23,447 nucleotides of DNA from an uncultured Elusimicrobia bacterium. GTDB lineage: Bacteria; Elusimicrobiota; Elusimicrobia; Elusimicrobiales; Elusimicrobiaceae. The DNA is taken from assembly GCA_947164805.1 (NCBI GenBank), contig CAMUXX010000001.1, forward strand, positions 1 to 23,447, written 5' to 3'. Numbering within the stretch: position 1 is the stretch's first letter; each line of letters starts with the position of its first letter. Shown here piece after piece: positions 12,939 through 23,447 of the stretch. A program made the position numbers and the translations under genes. The notes beneath the pieces are model-generated. The model had not been told where the DNA came from. It worked only from the letters and a program-made list of their open reading frames with translations, and did no database searches.

Positions 12939-13859
12939 CTATTTTAAAATATTCATGTGTGGAGGTTCATTGTTTTCATCCTCGGAACGCATAGGCCTTT
13001 CTTCTATATTAGCAGTTAAATTTTGTCCTAAATCTTGCCCATGGTTTAAGGGTGTATCATCTAATATAATCTGTTCTTCCTTTATCTCAATCTTTTGTCG
13101 CGGTTCTATACCTGCCAAATCTAAATAAAACACTGTATAGAAACAATATGAAAACAAAGTAAAACATAATTGTATAACCACGGTAATAAAGCTACCGATA
13201 ATATTCATATTGATTGCTTTAAAAACATTAGCTATTCCGTAAGTTATACCTAATAAGAGAACAACATAGCAAAAACCGAAACAAATAATATACCAAATAA
13301 TTTTAAACCACCTGCTAAAACCTAAAGAAACAGATTCAGAAAGAATATCCCAAAAACCACCTTCCAAGCACAAAATGCCGTATGATGTTGTAAGTATCAC
13401 AGGAAGAAGCACGAGCCCCAAAGGCAGCATTAATAAAGGAAATATTCTTGGGGCAATCAAATAACAAACAAAAAATATTACTCCAAAGACAAATAATAAC
13501 AAAATACCGAACAGAATTATTTTGAAAATTTTTCTTACCGCTTCAAAAAAAGACTCTTTAAAGAAACTTCGTCCTGCCAAAATATTATTCCTTATAATAA
13601 GAACTATCCAAGCAAATGAAACATACTGGATAAATACTATTGTAATAAAAAGCAGTATTAAAACAGGAATATAAGCAAGCAGCGCTTGAGGATTAGAAAC
13701 CCCACCATTAAAAATTTGCTTTCCAAACATCAAAGCAAAAATAACACCAAAAACAAAAAATACACCCAAAAATATTCCTGCTACACCTAAAGAAGCAAGG
13801 AAAGATTTTTTAAATGCGGTAAATGAATCTGTTATCATTTCACCAAACGATTTTTCCAT
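12939..13859 (-). CDS. Six-helix integral membrane protein of unknown function
   Basis: A 306-residue protein that I do not recognise with certainty. Six hydrophobic segments are visible at about residues 20-46, 62-95, 112-135, 138-160, 190-212 and 220-248, rich in Phe, Ile, Leu and Val. A polar, acidic C-terminal tail of about 55 residues follows (including IKEEQIILDDTP and MRSEDENNEPPH). The start MEKSFGEMITDSFTAFKKS, then a helix, and the pattern of helix pairs with an amphipathic link (FKESFFEAVRKIF) resemble DUF975-like or GDPD-associated membrane-domain proteins, but this is only a resemblance. It has its own near-perfect promoter, a strong ribosome site (AAAGGAG) and its own terminator, so it is probably a single-gene unit. 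With the GH13 gene it is bracketed by the two intergenic repeats. Confidence 0.85.
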   Translation of the reverse strand: MEKSFGEMITDSFTAFKKSFLASLGVAGIFLGVFFVFGVIFALMFGKQIFNGGVSNPQALLAYIPVLILLFITIVFIQYVSFAWIVLIIRNNILAGRSFFKESFFEAVRKIFKIILFGILLLFVFGVIFFVCYLIAPRIFPLLMLPLGLVLLPVILTTSYGILCLEGGFWDILSESVSLGFSRWFKIIWYIICFGFCYVVLLLGITYGIANVFKAINMNIIGSFITVVIQLCFTLFSYCFYTVFYLDLAGIEPRQKIEIKEEQIILDDTPLNHGQDLGQNLTANIEERPMRSEDENNEPPHMNILK

Positions 13860-13899
13860 AAACTCTCCTTTTAAAAACTAAAAAATAAACACAAAAAAA

Positions 13900-13928
13900 A
13901 TTATATTAAAAACTTCCAAAACTGTCAA
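13900..13928 (-). promoter_or_regulatory. Consensus sigma-70 promoter for the membrane protein gene
   Basis: A perfect TTGACA (13923-13928) and a perfect TATAAT (13900-13905) are separated by 17 bp. Transcription would start near 13893, about 34 nt before the ATG at 13859, with AAAGGAG in between. This is the best match to the sigma-70 consensus in the window and implies strong expression. Confidence 0.88.
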
Positions 13929-13949
13929 CAAAACTTTATTAATTTATTT

Positions 13950-15422
13950 TTAAAACTCAAAAGAATAAATTCTGGTTTCAAAAGGTTTTAAAGTAACCGG
14001 CAGACCGCCGTCTTGTTTAAAAGCAGATATCGGCAATTCTTTGGTAGTACCGGAAAGTTCCTCGGTAAATTTAATTTTTTCTTTGCTTGTTTTAGGGAAT
14101 TTATCGGCATTAATTTTAAATTTTGATTGGTTACCGCTGTAATTAATAAACACAAATTTACAACAAGTACTTTGCCACCACAGCCACGCCAAAATATTTT
14201 TGTTGCTGGCGTCGTCTTTATCAAATTGATTTATCGGTTTTAATGACCATTGCCCCCCGTGGAAACAAGGGTCATTTATAATTTTTAAAAGTTTTTCATA
14301 AAAGGCAACAACTTTTGTATTAATCTCTTGTTTGGGAAGATATTGAATAGGATACCTTACCGTAGCACCGTAAATTTGGCTTAAAGTAAATAAGCGTGCC
14401 CCTTCAATGGTATAACAAGCGGCAGCAGCGGCGGCGGACCTTTCCGCACCAAATGCTTTTATGGGAGGCTCTTCATCGTGGTTTGCAATAAAGCGCAATG
14501 AACGCTTTTGATATAAATGTTCCGCATTTAAATGCCCTTGAATATCTTGCGGGGTGGAAAGCAAAAGGCGGTCATACAAAGTTTTATCATAAGTAAAATC
14601 AAAACCGCTTTCCTGCACTTCCCAATCAAGTCCCCAGTAAACTTCAGCAAGAAAAGTGAAATAATTATTTTTTTCTTTAATTTCACTGATTGCCTTGGGC
14701 CAAAATTCTTCTTGCGGTTGTTCTCCTTCAAGATACATTTTCCACGTTTCGGCAAAAACTTTGTTAAGCATGAGCATTACCATATCGCAGCGTAAACCGT
14801 CGCACAAAGTGGAAAGATATTTCAAAATATTGAGTAAAAATTCGCGCGTTTTTGAGTTAAATAAATTTAATTGTACAGTATCGCTCCACGAATAAAAATG
14901 TGGGTCCCTGCCGTGCGCGAAATACCTGCCGTCCGGTCCTTTAAAAAACAGCCCTTCTTCTTGCGGCATAATGCCAAGTTTGTTGATAAAATATTCCGGG
15001 TTAGTTTTTAAATACGGTGTATCACAAGAAAGATGATTGCCTGCAAAATCTAAAATTAATTTTATGCCTAAATCATTTAAACGTTTTTTTAGGGATAAAA
15101 GTGCCTCTTCTCCGCCAAAATCCGGGTTAACTTTATAATCATAAATTGCATATAACGAAGGGCCTATATCCTTTACATCAAAATCAGGTTTAACTTTTTT
15201 TAAATAATTCAAAATATCGGGGTGATTTCTTGCAATTTCTGCGCTCTTTGGACTTTGCTGCCAAATGCCCATAAGCCATAAAGCATCAAAACCAAGTTCT
15301 TTAATTTCTTGTAAATAACTTTGTGGAATATCGGCGAGAGTTATTTGTTTATTTAACTCCCGTGAAAAATTTTTTAACCAAACTTGGGTATTAATTTCTA
15401 AGATATGTGGATTTTTACGCAT
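13950..15422 (-). CDS. GH13 alpha-amylase family glycosidase
   Basis: A 490-residue cytoplasmic-looking enzyme (no signal peptide) of glycoside hydrolase family 13, which cleaves or transfers alpha-glucosidic bonds in starch, glycogen or related glucans. The four family regions are in order: LILDFAGNH (region I, Asp125-His130), GLRCDMVML (region II, nucleophile Asp213), FLAEVYW (region III, acid/base Glu260) and FIANHDEEPP (region IV, His315-Asp316). A C-terminal beta-sandwich-like stretch ends LKPFETRIYSFEF. All catalytic residues are present. The substrate cannot be told; glycogen or maltodextrin metabolism is likely. It has its own promoter and starts only about 14 nt after the predicted transcript start. 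The downstream gene has a separate promoter, so the two need not be co-regulated. Confidence 0.9.
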   Translation of the reverse strand: MRKNPHILEINTQVWLKNFSRELNKQITLADIPQSYLQEIKELGFDALWLMGIWQQSPKSAEIARNHPDILNYLKKVKPDFDVKDIGPSLYAIYDYKVNPDFGGEEALLSLKKRLNDLGIKLILDFAGNHLSCDTPYLKTNPEYFINKLGIMPQEEGLFFKGPDGRYFAHGRDPHFYSWSDTVQLNLFNSKTREFLLNILKYLSTLCDGLRCDMVMLMLNKVFAETWKMYLEGEQPQEEFWPKAISEIKEKNNYFTFLAEVYWGLDWEVQESGFDFTYDKTLYDRLLLSTPQDIQGHLNAEHLYQKRSLRFIANHDEEPPIKAFGAERSAAAAAACYTIEGARLFTLSQIYGATVRYPIQYLPKQEINTKVVAFYEKLLKIINDPCFHGGQWSLKPINQFDKDDASNKNILAWLWWQSTCCKFVFINYSGNQSKFKINADKFPKTSKEKIKFTEELSGTTKELPISAFKQDGGLPVTLKPFETRIYSFEF

Positions 15423-15442
15423 TGACCCCGTTCCCCAAATAT

Positions 15443-15471
15443 AGTATAGCCATTTCTAAGCAAAATTGCAA
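15443..15471 (-). promoter_or_regulatory. Sigma-70 promoter for the GH13 gene
   Basis: TTGCAA (15466-15471) and TATACT (15443-15448) are separated by 17 bp. The predicted start near 15436 leaves a leader of only about 14 nt before the ATG at 15422. That leader is G-rich (GGGGTC just before the start) rather than a standard AGGAGG site. It lies between repeat copy B and the gene. Confidence 0.75.
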
Positions 15472-15503
15472 GAGAAAAATTTGAAATTTACAGTTTTTGT
15501 TTA

Positions 15504-15638
15504 TTGCCGTCAAAGTCTTTTTGGTAAATTTTAGTTTTTCTTTTCCTAAAGTACCGAGATGTCGCTTCGCTCCACGTTCTTCGCGGTACTCTTCGTCAAA
15601 GAAAAAACTAAAATTTACTCAAAAATACTCGCCGGGTG
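15504..15638. repeat. Intergenic stem-loop repeat, copy B
   Basis: About 135 bp, matching 12705-12838 in the same orientation. The main stem pairs 15526-15543 with 15598-15616, perfect apart from one bulged A. The inner stem AGTACCG/CGGTACT (15550-15556 with 15584-15590) is two pairs longer than in copy A. The copy starts 18 nt beyond the stop of the glycerophosphodiesterase gene, in the gap before the GH13 promoter. Weak similarity to copy A may extend a further 30 bp towards the GDPD stop. As in copy A, no reading frame is conserved. Confidence 0.85.
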
Positions 15639-15656
15639 TGCGTGCACGGTTTGTTT

Positions 15657-16334
15657 TTATTTTGTTCCGCCAAGGGCGAAAAATAGCGGTAAGTCCAACA
15701 TCGGGTTATCACTGAAAACACCGTCAACTCCCCACCTCTTTAATTTATGATAAGTTTGTAAATCATTAACGGTATAAACTAAAACTTTTAAGCCGTTTTT
15801 ATGGCAAGTATCAACAATATTTTTATTTACCCTTTTTACACTTATATTTACACTTCTTGCTTTTAAAGAAAGAGGTGTTTTAATTTCAAAATTACGTGTT
15901 AAAATAGCAATGTTTATTTGTTTATCCAAAGCACGTATTTTTTGTAAAGCTTCAACGGAAAATGAGGAAATTAAAATTTGTTCTTTTTTAATATTTTTTG
16001 TTTCTTTGATTTCCGCTAAAATTTGTTTTTCTATACCGGGGTAAATATCATCATCATTTTTTATTTCTAAATTTAAGGTAAAATTTTGAGGCGTAATTTT
16101 AAGCAAATCGGTTAACGTGGGAATATTAAATTTTTTTAAATAATTATAATTGCAGTCTTTAATTCTTTTACCATTTTTTAAATTGTAATCGTGGTATAAA
16201 ACAAGCACTCCGTCTGTAGATCGTTGAATATCCGTTTCAAGCCAAGATGCGCCAAATTTAAAGGCTAAATCAAAGGCCTGTAAAGTATTTTCTTGGGCAT
16301 AAGCACTAGCCCCGCGGTGTGCAATTATTAACAT
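15657..16334 (-). CDS. Glycerophosphodiester phosphodiesterase
   Basis: A 225-residue single-domain GDPD-family TIM-barrel enzyme, which hydrolyses glycerophosphodiesters from phospholipid turnover to glycerol 3-phosphate and an alcohol. Motifs are AHRGAS (His6-Arg7), ENT (15-17), ETD (Glu33, Asp35, metal ligands), HD (His48-Asp49), LNLEIK and the C-terminal WGVDGVFSDNP. There is no signal peptide, so it is probably cytoplasmic, like E. coli UgpQ. The ATG at 16334 lies 2 nt after the PHP gene stop with no visible ribosome site, so translation is probably coupled. The gene ends just before intergenic repeat copy B; no clear T-tailed terminator is seen. Confidence 0.93.
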   Translation of the reverse strand: MLIIAHRGASAYAQENTLQAFDLAFKFGASWLETDIQRSTDGVLVLYHDYNLKNGKRIKDCNYNYLKKFNIPTLTDLLKITPQNFTLNLEIKNDDDIYPGIEKQILAEIKETKNIKKEQILISSFSVEALQKIRALDKQINIAILTRNFEIKTPLSLKARSVNISVKRVNKNIVDTCHKNGLKVLVYTVNDLQTYHKLKRWGVDGVFSDNPMLDLPLFFALGGTK

Positions 16335-16336
16335 AA

Positions 16337-17146
16337 TTAGAAAAAGGTTGAATATAATTTATCGTAAACTTCTTGCGGAACTTCGCGCCCCGGCACAAGC
16401 ACACGCCCGGCAATATTGCCATGAAAATCTGATCCGCCGGAAACAAGCAAATTATATTTTTTTGCAATTTGTAAAAGTTCTTCTCGCATTGCCTCGCGGT
16501 GCGAAGGATAATAAACTTCTATACCGTCAAGCCCCCAAGAAACCCATTTTTCAAAATCCCAATACTCTTTTACAAGACCGGGATGTGCAATAAAACATTT
16601 ACCACCGGCTTGTTTTATTGTATCAATAGTTTCTTTGACTGTTGCTGCCATAGGGGGAACATAAGCCACACAACCTTTACCTAAATATTTTTTAAAAATA
16701 TCAGAGCGCATATAACCAAGGCGACGCCGACGTAAACAATCGGCAACATGTGCGCGGGAAGAAACACCTTTTGCAATTTGTAAAACTTCCTCTTCCCTAA
16801 TTTTAATTTTATTTTCTTGCAAGAGTTTGATTGTTTTTTTTACACGCTCAAGCCGCAAAGCAGCATTATTTTTAAGCAAATTAAGCAATGCTGCATTTTC
16901 CGGATCAAAATTATATCCGACAAAATGCAAATTATCATGGTCTGAAGTGCTGATTTCCACCCCGTTAACGAAAAGCATATTATATTTTTTGGCCTTGTTT
17001 TTGGCTTCTTCAAGACCTAAAATACAATCGTGGTCTGTAAGTGACATCATTTCCACGCCTGCTTTACTGTAAGTATAAAACAACTCAGCGATGCTTACAG
17101 CACCATCTGAATATCTTGAATGGGAATGTAAATCAATTATCGGCAT
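16337..17146 (-). CDS. PHP-domain phosphoesterase (RNase AM / YciV-like)
   Basis: A 269-residue PHP-family metal-dependent phosphoesterase. Ligand motifs are DLHSHSRYSDG (His7, His9, Asp14), LTDHD (Asp38-Asp40), GVEIS (Glu64), LHFVGY (His74), RAHVADCL, FIAHPG and GGSDFHG, forming the trinuclear metal site. The length and motif set fit the YciV/RNase AM group, which degrades oligonucleotides 5' to 3' and hydrolyses 3',5'-nucleoside bisphosphates. The related PolX or DNA polymerase III PHP domains occur in larger proteins. Its ATG overlaps the preceding NifU-like stop by one base (TAATG), with AAAGGG upstream. Substrate preference cannot be told from sequence alone. Confidence 0.9.
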   Translation of the reverse strand: MPIIDLHSHSRYSDGAVSIAELFYTYSKAGVEMMSLTDHDCILGLEEAKNKAKKYNMLFVNGVEISTSDHDNLHFVGYNFDPENAALLNLLKNNAALRLERVKKTIKLLQENKIKIREEEVLQIAKGVSSRAHVADCLRRRRLGYMRSDIFKKYLGKGCVAYVPPMAATVKETIDTIKQAGGKCFIAHPGLVKEYWDFEKWVSWGLDGIEVYYPSHREAMREELLQIAKKYNLLVSGGSDFHGNIAGRVLVPGREVPQEVYDKLYSTFF

Positions 17147-17370
17147 TAAACCCTTTCAACCGCTGTTACTTGGGGTATGCTTTCTTTCAAATAGGCTTCT
17201 ATGCCGTTTTTAATTGTCATTGTCGCCATGGGACAACCGGCGCAAGCACCTTGCAATTTAACTTTTACGATACCGGTTTTTTCGTCAAAAGAAACGAATT
17301 CCACATCACCGCCGTCCGCTTGTAAAGCCGGGCGTATTTTTTGAATTAATGCTAAAATTTGTTTTTCCAT
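17146..17370 (-). CDS. NifU C-terminal-domain Fe-S scaffold protein
   Basis: A 74-residue protein consisting only of the NifU C-terminal (Nfu) domain. It begins with IRPALQADGGDVEFVSFDE and has the cluster-binding CAGCPM motif (Cys43, Cys46). Such proteins bind a [4Fe-4S] cluster, probably as a dimer, and hand it to target enzymes. It lies 47 bp after gyrA, beyond a hairpin, and overlaps the PHP gene by one base. No other isc, suf or nif genes are in the window. The ATG at 17370 follows a GAAGG ribosome site and gives a full-length domain. Confidence 0.93.
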   Translation of the reverse strand: MEKQILALIQKIRPALQADGGDVEFVSFDEKTGIVKVKLQGACAGCPMATMTIKNGIEAYLKESIPQVTAVERV

Positions 17371-17384
17371 AATTACCTTCTTTA

Positions 17385-17410
17385 TGCGCCGCCCCGTTAA
17401 GAGCGGCGCA
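17385..17410 (-). other. Hairpin between gyrA and the NifU-like gene
   Basis: An 8-bp perfect GC-rich stem TGCGCCGC/GCGGCGCA (17385-17392 with 17403-17410) has a 10-nt loop. It begins 7 nt after the gyrA stop. On the coding strand it is followed by TAAAGAAGG, not a T run, so it is not a standard terminator. Partial termination or protection of the gyrA mRNA 3' end is possible. No promoter is seen between it and the next gene. Confidence 0.6.
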
Positions 17411-17417
17411 AAATTAT

Positions 17418-19946
17418 TTATTTACTTTCTTTAACTTCTTCCAAGGAAAGGTTATCTTTTGCCTTTTCTTCTTCCTCTTTAACAACAGGGGTTACTTTGG
17501 CAATTTTATCTCCTTCCTCAAGTTTGACTAAGCGTACACCTTGTGCATTTCTGCCGACGGAGCGTATTTCTTCACAGCGTAAGCGGATAGCCATACCCTT
17601 TTCGGTAATAATCATTAAATCTTTTGTTTCATCAACTAATTTAATGCCGACGACCTTACCATTCCTCTCACTTGTCTTAATCGTAATAACGCCAATACCT
17701 CCACGGTGTTGTGTTCTATATTCGCTGAACTCAGTGCGTTTACCGTAACCGTTTTCACAAACAGACAACACATCAGGTTGTTCCCCTTCTCTTTGGCCTT
17801 GTTCCATACCGATTACGACATCACCTTCTGCCATCTTAATAGCCCTTACACCATGTGCTGTGCGGCCCATAGAGCGAATTTGATTTTCGTCAAAGCGGAT
17901 AGATTTGCCGTTTCTGGTGGCAACAATAATATCTGATTTACCGTGTGTTTCTTGTACGGAAACCAAAACATCTCCTTCGTCTAGACCGATTGCTATAATA
18001 CCGCTGCGGCGAATATTGGCAAAGTTTTCCAAAGCAACGCGTTTCATTGTACCGAAGCGTGTACACATTGTAAGATAGGTTTCACCTGCGTTCTTCGGAT
18101 CAAAATCTTTAAATGCAACAGCGGATGTTACTTTTTCTTCACCGGTAATTTGGAGCATATTAACAATTGCTTTCCCTTTACCCTGGCGGTTGCCTTCAGG
18201 TATTTCATAAGCCTTTAAGGCAAATACTCTGCCACGGTTTGTAAACATCAAAATAGTTGCGTGGCTTGAAGTTACAAATAGATGTTCAATAAAGTCTTCC
18301 TCTTTTGTTTTGCCACCGATAATACCCTTGCCTCCGCGGTTTTGTGAGCGGTATGTATCAAGAGGAATACGTTTTGCATAACCACCGTGTGAAAGAGTAA
18401 TAACGACTTCTTCTTCTTCAATAAAATCTTCTACAGAGAAATCGGTCACATCAGTAGAAATTTCCGTGCGGCGTTCATCACCGTAATCCTTTTTCATTTT
18501 GGCAAGTTCTTCAACGATAATATCTAAGATTCTTTGGGGGTTACCTAAAATGTCCTGGAGTTCTTTAATTAAAGCCTTCAAATCTTTTTGCTCTTGCTCA
18601 ATAGCGATAGAGGAAAGTTGCGTAAGTTGATGCAAACGCATATCCAAAATTGCCTGGGCTTGAGGTTCTGTAAATTTAAAGCGCGCCATTAAATTAGTGC
18701 GGGCTTCCGGTGCGTCTTTAGATTTGCGAATAATTGCAACAACTTCATCTAAATTTGCAATTGCCAAAAGCAACCCGTCTAAAATATGGGAGCGTTTTAA
18801 AGCTTTGTTTAAATCAAAACGCGTTCTGTTTGTAATAACTTCTTGGCGGTGCCTAATATATTGGCGCATGGCTTCTTTCATACTTAAAACACGAGGCTTA
18901 CCATCAACGATAGCAAGCATATTTACGCCAAAAGAAGTTTGTAGTTGCGTATGTTTAAAAAGTTGGTTTAAAACAACTTGGCCTGTTGCTTCGCGTTTAA
19001 GTTCTATAACTAAACGCATACCGCGGCGATCAGATTCATCGCGGATATCGGAAATTTCGGTAATCTTTTTATCTTTAACAAGGCCGGCAATAGTTTCAAT
19101 TAAAACTGTTTTATTGACCTGATAAGGAATTTCAGTTACAATAATTGCTTCGCGGCCTCCTTTCATTTCCTCAATTTCTGCGCGGGCTTGAATTTTTAAA
19201 GAACCGCGGCCTGATTCAAAATAATCATAAACACCTTTCGTACCGCGTAAAATACCGCCGGTAGGGAAGTCCGGCCCTTTAACAATCTGCATCATTTCTT
19301 TAGTGGAAATTGCCGGATTTTTAATTAAGGCAATAATACCATCGCAAATTTCCCCTAAATTATGTGTAGGAATATTTGTTGCCATACCTACTGCAATACC
19401 GTTTGAACCGTTAACTAAAAGTTGTGGCATTTTGGCCGGTAAAACTGCCGGTTCCATTAAAGAACCATCGTAGTTAGGGACAAATTTAACTGTGTCTTTA
19501 TCCAAATCTTCCAAAAGTTCATCGGCAATATGGTTTAAGCGTACTTCAGTGTAACGCATGGCTGCCGGGCTATCACCGTCAATAGAACCGAAGTTACCTT
19601 GCCCGTTCACAAGAGTATTCCTTATTGAAAAGTTTTGTGCCATACGCACTAAAGCATCATAAACGGAACTGTCCCCATGCGGATGGTATTTACCCAAAAC
19701 ATCACCGACAACACGTGCTGATTTCTTAAACGGCTTATTATATTTTAAACCCATTTCCTGCATGGCATATAAAATACGACGGTGAACAGGTTTTAAACCA
19801 TCCCTGGCATCAGGTAAAGCACGGCCTATAATAACACTCATGGCATAGTCAATATAGGAATTACGCATTTCCTCGCCGATATCGCGTTGGTGTATTTGAT
19901 CAAAAAGTTCTGTGGAATTTGTTTGATTGTTAATATTATCTGTCAT
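17418..19946 (-). CDS. gyrA: DNA gyrase subunit A
   Basis: An 842-residue GyrA. With GyrB it introduces negative supercoils using ATP; GyrA supplies the DNA-cleaving tyrosine. The N-terminal catalytic core has [17 protein letters not shown] (quinolone-pocket Ser93 and Asp97 are the sensitive types) and [10 protein letters not shown] (catalytic Tyr132). The C-terminal DNA-wrapping beta-pinwheel carries the GyrA box as QNRGGKG, against the usual QRRGGKG, and the protein ends in a Lys/Glu-rich tail. The presence of the box supports gyrase rather than topoisomerase IV ParC. The ATG at 19946 follows a ribosome site overlapping the gyrB stop (TAGGAG), so the two genes are translationally linked. 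Confidence 0.97.
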   Translation of the reverse strand: MTDNINNQTNSTELFDQIHQRDIGEEMRNSYIDYAMSVIIGRALPDARDGLKPVHRRILYAMQEMGLKYNKPFKKSARVVGDVLGKYHPHGDSSVYDALVRMAQNFSIRNTLVNGQGNFGSIDGDSPAAMRYTEVRLNHIADELLEDLDKDTVKFVPNYDGSLMEPAVLPAKMPQLLVNGSNGIAVGMATNIPTHNLGEICDGIIALIKNPAISTKEMMQIVKGPDFPTGGILRGTKGVYDYFESGRGSLKIQARAEIEEMKGGREAIIVTEIPYQVNKTVLIETIAGLVKDKKITEISDIRDESDRRGMRLVIELKREATGQVVLNQLFKHTQLQTSFGVNMLAIVDGKPRVLSMKEAMRQYIRHRQEVITNRTRFDLNKALKRSHILDGLLLAIANLDEVVAIIRKSKDAPEARTNLMARFKFTEPQAQAILDMRLHQLTQLSSIAIEQEQKDLKALIKELQDILGNPQRILDIIVEELAKMKKDYGDERRTEISTDVTDFSVEDFIEEEEVVITLSHGGYAKRIPLDTYRSQNRGGKGIIGGKTKEEDFIEHLFVTSSHATILMFTNRGRVFALKAYEIPEGNRQGKGKAIVNMLQITGEEKVTSAVAFKDFDPKNAGETYLTMCTRFGTMKRVALENFANIRRSGIIAIGLDEGDVLVSVQETHGKSDIIVATRNGKSIRFDENQIRSMGRTAHGVRAIKMAEGDVVIGMEQGQREGEQPDVLSVCENGYGKRTEFSEYRTQHRGGIGVITIKTSERNGKVVGIKLVDETKDLMIITEKGMAIRLRCEEIRSVGRNAQGVRLVKLEEGDKIAKVTPVVKEEEEKAKDNLSLEEVKESK

Positions 19947-19954
19947 AAAAACTC

Positions 19955-22435
<2,481 letters not shown>

Positions 22436-22726
22436 TTATTTTATTAAAATCTTTTTTATCCAAGGCTTGCTAAAATTTTTATTTAACTCTTTTATTATTT
22501 CTTTTTCCTTTAATAAAAGTTCATGCCTTGCCGGGGAAGATTTTACTTTTACAAAAATTATTCCCCCTTGTACTGAATCCAACTCCCAAAATTTAGCCCT
22601 ACCTTTTAAAACAATTTGCCATAAATTATCAAGTAAAATTAAATTATTTAATTTTAGATTTAAATGACAAAATTTTTTGGTTAATTCGGAAGAATTATGC
22701 CAATTAATTTCTTTTTTTAATTTCAT
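22436..22726 (-). CDS. DUF721 / DciA-like protein
   Basis: A 96-residue protein with the DUF721 (DciA-type) pattern: an N-terminal helix, LDNLWQIVLKG, then a short beta region (IIFVKVKSSPARHELLLKEKEII) and a C-terminal helix. DciA proteins help load or activate the replicative helicase DnaB in bacteria without DnaC or DnaI, and the gene is commonly found between dnaN/recF and gyrB, as here. Identity is low, so the family call rests on pattern and position together. Its ATG directly abuts the dnaN stop (TAA ATG), which suggests coupling. No recF lies between them. The protein is short and basic, essentially the core domain alone. Confidence 0.75.
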   Translation of the reverse strand: MKLKKEINWHNSSELTKKFCHLNLKLNNLILLDNLWQIVLKGRAKFWELDSVQGGIIFVKVKSSPARHELLLKEKEIIKELNKNFSKPWIKKILIK

Positions 22727-23447
22727 TTAAACTCTAACAGGCATAATGATATATTTATATTTAGTGTCACCTTCCGGTTCTATTAATACAGGCTGTGTTG
22801 CATTAACAAAAGAGAAATTAACTTTATCCGTATCAATATTTTTTAAAACATCTATTAAATATTGTGGATTAAAAGATGTTTCAAAATCTTCACCGGAATA
22901 ATTTATTTTAACTTCATCTGAAAATGACATTTTTGATGAATTTGCAGTTATTAAAATATTATTTTCCGTTAACTGATATTTTACCGTTCCGCCTAAATCA
23001 CTTGTACAAACAGATGCACTTTTTGTAGAAGATAAAATATTTGAAGTTTCCGCCAAAAAAGTTATATTTTTTTTACCCGGAATAACTTGTTCATAATTAG
23101 GAAAATTACCTTCAATTAAACGCGAAATCAAAACTGTTTCTTTTATTTTAAAACTTATTTGATTATTTGAAGTTGTAATATCAACTTTTTCATCTTCTTT
23201 TAATTTATTAGATTTAATAAGTTTTAGAACTTCATTTAAAATTTTGCTTGGTACAATAATTTTAAAATCATTTACACCATCTAAAGACGGATTTATACAT
23301 AAAGACAAACGGCGGCCATCTGTTGAAACAACCTCAAATTTATCTTTAGTATTATTCCAAAGCAAACCGTTTAATACATAGCGTGTTTCTTGTGTAGAAG
23401 CTGAAAATATAGTCTTTTCTATCATTTTTTCCAATACAGTGGCTTTT
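22727..23447 (-). CDS. dnaN: DNA polymerase III beta sliding clamp, C-terminal two-thirds (cut by window edge)
   Basis: About 239 residues of the sliding clamp, which tethers DNA polymerase III to its template. The frame stays open to the window edge (reading KATVLEKMIEK at the boundary), so the true start and roughly the first 130 residues lie outside. The TTG at 23434 is just an internal Leu codon. Landmarks are TRYVLNGLLW, VVSTDGRRLSLC (a highly conserved clamp motif), FPNYEQVIPG and the C-terminus YIIMPVRV, which matches the usual clamp end. It is followed immediately by the DUF721 gene and then gyrB and gyrA, a typical origin-proximal arrangement. Confidence 0.96.
   Translation of the reverse strand, partial: KATVLEKMIEKTIFSASTQETRYVLNGLLWNNTKDKFEVVSTDGRRLSLCINPSLDGVNDFKIIVPSKILNEVLKLIKSNKLKEDEKVDITTSNNQISFKIKETVLISRLIEGNFPNYEQVIPGKKNITFLAETSNILSSTKSASVCTSDLGGTVKYQLTENNILITANSSKMSFSDEVKINYSGEDFETSFNPQYLIDVLKNIDTDKVNFSFVNATQPVLIEPEGDTKYKYIIMPVRV

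Noticed and set aside
12705..12947. Plus-strand ORF of 80 codons over repeat copy A
   Set aside because: It lies in the intergenic repeat and terminator; the corresponding frame in copy B encodes a different, frame-shifted product, so no protein is conserved.
15497..15750. Two overlapping plus-strand ORFs over repeat copy B
   Set aside because: They overlap the repeat and the end of the GDPD gene on the other strand, with no family motif and no match to copy A at protein level.
23432..23434. TTG at 23434 as the dnaN start
   Set aside because: The frame remains open to the window edge and the product would lack the first clamp domain, so this is an internal Leu codon of a truncated gene.

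Overview
The window is a bacterial chromosome segment with every gene on the minus strand. The order is that of a replication-origin-proximal region joined to the beta (rplJL-rpoBC) and str (rpsL-rpsG-fusA-tuf) operons. Base composition is AT-rich. The only typical Gram-negative trait I can point to is a long GyrB of about 823 residues carrying the E. coli-type insertion. From memory of gene order and protein style I lean towards Elusimicrobiota (a gut relative of Elusimicrobium), but this is a weak inference; an RpoB or GyrB tree would decide it.

Reading in the direction of transcription, from high to low coordinates: a truncated dnaN (22727-23447), a small DUF721/DciA-like gene, gyrB, gyrA, a NifU-type Fe-S scaffold domain, a PHP-family phosphoesterase and a glycerophosphodiester phosphodiesterase form one tightly packed run (15657-23447). 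recF, often found between dnaN and the DUF721 gene, is absent. A GH13 alpha-amylase-family gene (13950-15422) and a six-helix membrane protein gene (12939-13859) follow, each with its own near-consensus sigma-70 promoter. This two-gene block is bracketed by two direct copies of a roughly 134-bp intergenic repeat, at 12705-12838 and 15504-15638.

The ribosomal and RNA polymerase cluster comes next. A strong promoter (12587-12615) and a structured leader of about 220 nt precede rplJ, rplL, rpoB, rpoC, rpsL, rpsG and fusA, and tuf begins at the window edge (1-33). rplK and rplA are not next to rplJ. Hairpins sit in the rplJ-rplL, rplL-rpoB, gyrA-nifU and fusA-tuf gaps.

Two observations stand out. 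First, rpoB is interrupted. After beta residue 1053 about 115 bp of unrelated sequence replaces the conserved active-site segment K-R-x-x-x-x-G, shifts the frame and ends in a stop, while the remaining 257 residues of beta continue intact in another frame. RpoB is essential, so this is either an assembly or strain artefact or something unusual. Second, the paired intergenic repeat has an 18-bp stem in which three of 18 base pairs differ between the copies by compensatory changes, so the fold itself appears conserved. Apart from these, the window is largely core housekeeping sequence.
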